A stretch of 8,985 bases of DNA. Origin: Caryophanales bacterium UBA3935. GTDB lineage: Bacteria > Bacillota_I > Bacilli_A > ML615J-28 > CAG-698. Made by a program: the position numbers and the translations under genes. The stretch covers positions 1,534 to 10,518 of the forward strand of contig DGED01000032.1 in the NCBI GenBank assembly GCA_002385755.1. The letters are read 5' to 3'. Positions within the stretch are counted from its first letter, which is position 1. Each line of letters opens with the position of its first letter. Under the pieces are notes generated by a model. That model worked only from the letters and a program-made list of their open reading frames with translations, had not been told where the DNA came from and made no database searches. Of the stretch, positions 6,583-8,985 are shown piece after piece.

Positions 6583-6631
6583 AAAAAAACCTGTTACAAA
6601 ATTAGTGGAGACCGCTAATAATGTAACAGGT
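6583..6631 (-). terminator. Long hairpin terminator of the glycosyltransferase-acyltransferase gene
   Basis: Arms 6589-6608 and 6612-6631 (20 nt each) pair with only two A-A mismatches and one G-U pair, around a 3-nt loop. On the minus strand seven T follow at once. The outer part, ACCTGTTACA with TGTAACAGGT, is perfect. Confidence 0.87.
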
Positions 6632-6652
6632 ATTATTTAACGCACCCATAAT

Positions 6653-6677
6653 GGTTCGGTAATGCGAACCTTTTTTT
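6653..6677 (+). terminator. Second plus-strand intrinsic terminator
   Basis: GGTTCG (6653-6658) and CGAACC (6665-6670) form a 6-bp stem with a 6-nt loop, followed by seven T. It lies 120 bp after the aldolase stop and would catch read-through before transcripts enter the convergent gene. Confidence 0.8.
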
Positions 6678-6699
6678 CTGTTTGACATCGTTTTCCGAG

Positions 6700-8499
6700 T
6701 TATCCCGTCATAAGTTTTTGCATCGAGGCGACGGTTTTCTCGTAAAGGGTATTTACCGCTTCGCGCTTCAATAATACCCGGTTGGGATAAATCGGCTCGC
6801 CGATGACGAGTTCAATGTATTTCCGCCTTATTATCAGCCACCGGCCGCGCTTAAAGCGAATTACCATCGGCAAAATCGGGACCTGGGCCTCGACCGCGAG
6901 TTTAAACGCGCCGCGCTTGAAACCGCGCAGTTTGTCATCGTTTTTAATCAACTCGCCTTCCGGGTAAAAGTGAACGAAACGTCCCTTTCTTAATTCCCCG
7001 GATAGCTTATGGAAAAAGAGCCGGTTTTCCGTTTGCGTTTGGGGTATCGGCACCGCCCCGAGCAGGGAAACAAAATATCCGGCGTATTTCAGTTGAAAAT
7101 TATCGGGAATGCTCGTAAAGATCGGTTTTTTCGGGAAACTCGCGACGCCCGTCATCGCGCTGTCGAGAATATGAACGTGGTTGGATATGGTGACGGCGCC
7201 GCCCTTTTTCCGCGCCCGGCGCAGGTATTTGCGGTTTTTAACCCGAAAACCAAAAGCGACCTTTTGAAACGCCCATAACAACGGGAAAGCGATCAAGAAA
7301 TAAAACGCGAACGATAGACCCCGAAAAATCAACCCGCGGTTTATTTGTCTCGTGTATTCTTTCATTTCCTTGAAATGCGCGCGGTCGCGGGAATCGCGCG
7401 TCGATTCCCGGTACATTTCCTCGGCCTTTTTGATCGAATAGTCGATCGAGTAATAACTGATTTTCTCGCGATAAGCCGCTGTTATTTTTTCCTTTTCCTC
7501 GGGGTTATCAAGCCAGTAGTCAATCTTATCCCTAAGATCCAAGTAGTCCCCCGCCTTAAACAAACTCCTCTCGTCGACCGCGAACTGCCGGGTCGCGCTT
7601 TTTTTGCTGTCGGAAATTACCGGGACGAGGCCGCAGGCGATCGCTTCCATGCAGGCGATCGCCTCGATTTCCACGTCGGAGGCGTGAACGTATAAATCCA
7701 TCCGATTGATAACCTCGATTAATTCCTTCTCGGAATAAAAACCGAACACGGGCGGGTTGGCAAGCCCCTCGGCCAACCGGCGCAGTTTTTTCTCGCGCGG
7801 GCCCGCCCCGGCAAAATAAAGCCGGATCCTGCTTTCGTGTTTGCTCGCCTTGACGGCCTTAATCAGCAAGTCCTGCCGTTTTTCCGGGGCGTAGCGCCCG
7901 ATCATTAAGATATTTATCCTATCGTCGCTCCGCGCGACCTCGCGTTTTTTAAATTCCGGGGAAACGCCGTTGGAGATAACGTGCATTTTATTTCGGTATC
8001 CGTGTTTTTTTAATTGGTCGGCGATAAAAAGCGAGGGACAATGAATATTATCAAATTTGCGGTAGAATTTTTTAAATTTCCGGTATAAGATATAGGCGAG
8101 CGGCCTTCCGGCGCGGCCGAGTCCCATACCGTAAGTGACGTTCTCCGGCTGGCAATGAAAGGCGGCGATCGACGGGATCCCCATCCTGTCCGCAAGTCGC
8201 TTGCCGACGCGCGAGAGTTTCCACGGGTAGAAAAAGTGAATCATATCCGCGCCGGCGAACGCCCGTTTCAAGACCTCGATTTCCGGCTTGCCGTAATAGG
8301 TGTTTTGTTTGCGGGAGACGCGAGTGACCAAAGGTATCCGCCTTTCCCGGACCGGATACATATCAGCGCCGGAAATCCCAACCCCGACCACGCGAACCGT
8401 ATGCCCCCGTTTGATCAACTCTTCGCGAAAACGGTAGGCGGTTATCGTCGTTCCGTTGGTAAGGGCGCCGTAGTTGTCGATCACAAAAACGATAATCAT
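6700..8499 (-). CDS. Bifunctional GT-B glycosyltransferase (GT4-like) fused to a PlsC-type acyltransferase
   Basis: A 599-residue fusion. Residues 1 to about 365 form a GT-B glycosyltransferase: a sugar/lipid-acceptor domain beginning MIIVFVIDNYG with FHCQPENVTYGMGL (114-127), then the nucleotide-sugar domain with GRYAPEKRQD (201-210) and the EX7E pair E277/E285. This resembles diacylglycerol glucosyltransferases. A charged linker and a hydrophobic segment (about 391-411) lead to an acyltransferase domain with the HX4D motif NHVHILD (H441, D446) and the FYPEGE motif (511-516), as in PlsC, which acylates 1-acylglycerol-3-phosphate. The likely job is making membrane glycolipid, or supplying its lipid acceptor, at the inner membrane face. 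The start at 8499 is fixed by AAGGGGTGA 7 nt upstream; a longer frame to 8565 would run over the -35 box. The gene is a single unit. Confidence 0.87.
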   Translation of the reverse strand: MIIVFVIDNYGALTNGTTITAYRFREELIKRGHTVRVVGVGISGADMYPVRERRIPLVTRVSRKQNTYYGKPEIEVLKRAFAGADMIHFFYPWKLSRVGKRLADRMGIPSIAAFHCQPENVTYGMGLGRAGRPLAYILYRKFKKFYRKFDNIHCPSLFIADQLKKHGYRNKMHVISNGVSPEFKKREVARSDDRINILMIGRYAPEKRQDLLIKAVKASKHESRIRLYFAGAGPREKKLRRLAEGLANPPVFGFYSEKELIEVINRMDLYVHASDVEIEAIACMEAIACGLVPVISDSKKSATRQFAVDERSLFKAGDYLDLRDKIDYWLDNPEEKEKITAAYREKISYYSIDYSIKKAEEMYRESTRDSRDRAHFKEMKEYTRQINRGLIFRGLSFAFYFLIAFPLLWAFQKVAFGFRVKNRKYLRRARKKGGAVTISNHVHILDSAMTGVASFPKKPIFTSIPDNFQLKYAGYFVSLLGAVPIPQTQTENRLFFHKLSGELRKGRFVHFYPEGELIKNDDKLRGFKRGAFKLAVEAQVPILPMVIRFKRGRWLIIRRKYIELVIGEPIYPNRVLLKREAVNTLYEKTVASMQKLMTG

Positions 8500-8506
8500 A
8501 TCTTCT

Positions 8507-8515
8507 TCACCCCTT
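8507..8515 (-). promoter_or_regulatory. Shine-Dalgarno site setting the fusion-gene start
   Basis: The minus strand reads AAGGGGTGA, 7 nt before the ATG at 8499. It decides against the in-frame start 66 bases further upstream. Confidence 0.85.
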
Positions 8516-8533
8516 ATGCTTTTGTTACTTATT

Positions 8534-8562
8534 ATTTTATACCGAAATGAAATTTTTTTCAA
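8534..8562 (-). promoter_or_regulatory. Sigma-A promoter of the glycosyltransferase-acyltransferase gene
   Basis: On the minus strand TTGAAA (8562-8557), a 17-nt spacer and TAAAAT (8539-8534, five of six consensus bases). Transcription should start near 8527, giving a leader of about 28 nt that contains the ribosome site. Confidence 0.75.
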
Positions 8563-8585
8563 CATTTTAGGTTATTTTGTCTATT

Positions 8586-8634
8586 AAAAAGGGGATTATC
8601 GACTGTTTTCATCCAAACGTCTATAATCCCTTTT
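8586..8634. terminator. Intrinsic terminator after the aldo/keto reductase gene
   Basis: The arms AAAAAGGGGATTAT (8586-8599) and ATAATCCCTTTT (8623-8634) pair over 12 bp with one bulged G. A GAC/GTC extension lies further in. The minus strand ends in a five-T run, suiting the reductase gene. Confidence 0.8.
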
Positions 8635-8642
8635 AATTTTCT

Positions 8643-8985
8643 CTATATTTGCAATGCGTCGAGCCTCGCCATGTCCTCCGGCTCAAGTTCGAAATCAAAG
8701 ATATTAAGATTTTCCTTGATTCGCTTTTCATTTACCGATTTCGGCAAAGGCAAGTAGTTATGCTGGTAGCTCCAGCGGATGCAGATTTGGGCGACCGAGC
8801 GGTCGTACTTGGCGGCAATTTCCTTTATCGTCGCGTTATCCAAAAGCCGACCGGTCGCGAGCGGCGAATATCCTTCGAGAGCTATTTGCTTTTCCCGACA
8901 GTAGTTAATCGTTTCCGCGGGCACAAACCCGGGATGAATTTTAATCTGGTTCGCCATCGGCGCGATGTCCGTCGCCGCGAGAAGC
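8643..8985 (-). CDS. Aldo/keto reductase, C-terminal part (5' end beyond window)
   Basis: About 114 residues of the C-terminal third of an NAD(P)H-dependent aldo/keto reductase with a TIM-barrel fold. The frame stays open to the window edge: LLAATDIAP precedes MANQIKIHPGFVP, so the Met at 8957 is internal and not the start. Visible family features are NQIKIHP (beta strand 6), EGYSPLATG (strand 7), the helix DRSVAQICIRW, and the cofactor-phosphate site PLPKSVNEKRIKENLNIFDF, followed by the usual ending LEPEDMARLDALQ. It reduces aldehydes or ketones such as 2,5-diketo-gluconate or methylglyoxal, but the substrate cannot be judged from this part. The catalytic Tyr, Lys, His and Asp lie mostly outside the window. 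The stop is TAG, followed by a terminator. Confidence 0.93.
   Translation of the reverse strand, partial: LLAATDIAPMANQIKIHPGFVPAETINYCREKQIALEGYSPLATGRLLDNATIKEIAAKYDRSVAQICIRWSYQHNYLPLPKSVNEKRIKENLNIFDFELEPEDMARLDALQI

Noticed and set aside
6589..6631. T-box or riboswitch-like look (GTGG-AGA-CCGC apex)
   Set aside because: It sits at the 3' ends of two convergent genes and not in a leader. It lacks the T-box specifier and antiterminator sequence, and the minus-strand T-run explains it as a terminator.
8155..8550. 131-codon plus-strand frame
   Set aside because: Antisense to a strongly supported glycosyltransferase domain, with no ribosome site or recognisable protein.
8500..8565. In-frame 22-residue extension of the fusion protein
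   Set aside because: It runs across the -10 and -35 boxes and the ribosome site; GT-B proteins start with the first beta strand, here MIIVFVIDNYG.

Overview
The window looks like chromosomal DNA of a Gram-positive, Bacillota-type bacterium, possibly an uncultured Bacilli or Mollicutes-related lineage. The evidence is strong AGGAGG-type ribosome sites, consensus sigma-A promoters with 17-nt spacers, hairpin plus T-run terminators at most gene ends, and Bacillota-type families (DUF2935, DUF2785, EFR1-type flavodoxin/ferredoxin, a glycosyltransferase of glycolipid type). TGA acts as a stop: the putative anti-sigma gene ends in TGA directly before its terminator. The genetic code therefore looks standard. 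The species cannot be named from this sequence.

Layout. 1-1159 (+): the 3' end of an ECF-type sigma factor gene overlaps a gene for a single-pass membrane protein, probably its anti-sigma regulator. The unit ends at a hairpin shared with the convergent DUF2935 gene (1198-1968, -). A divergent EFR1-like flavodoxin/ferredoxin gene (2102-2845, +) follows, with a perfect promoter and a very short leader. 2846-3095 is an AT-rich gap holding inverted repeats and the terminator of the next unit. 3096-5321 (-) is a two-gene operon, DUF2785 protein then a PP-loop ATPase with an N-terminal Cys4 ribbon that resembles N-acetyl-sugar amidotransferases. 5337-5510 is a divergent promoter region with a GC-rich palindrome between the two promoters. 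5511-6533 (+) is a PLP-dependent threonine aldolase. 6534-6699 contains three intrinsic terminators between convergent genes. 6700-8499 (-) encodes one polypeptide fusing a GT-B glycosyltransferase to a PlsC-type acyltransferase. 8643-8985 (-) is the C-terminal part of an aldo/keto reductase that continues beyond the window.

Apart from the sigma/membrane-protein pair and the DUF2785/PP-loop operon, the genes seem to be separate transcription units with unrelated jobs: envelope signalling, redox, amino-acid metabolism and membrane-lipid synthesis. I see no phage, transposase, CRISPR, tRNA or rRNA. I do not see a clear new multi-gene system. The strongest candidates for new biology are the PP-loop/DUF2785 operon and the glycosyltransferase-acyltransferase fusion.
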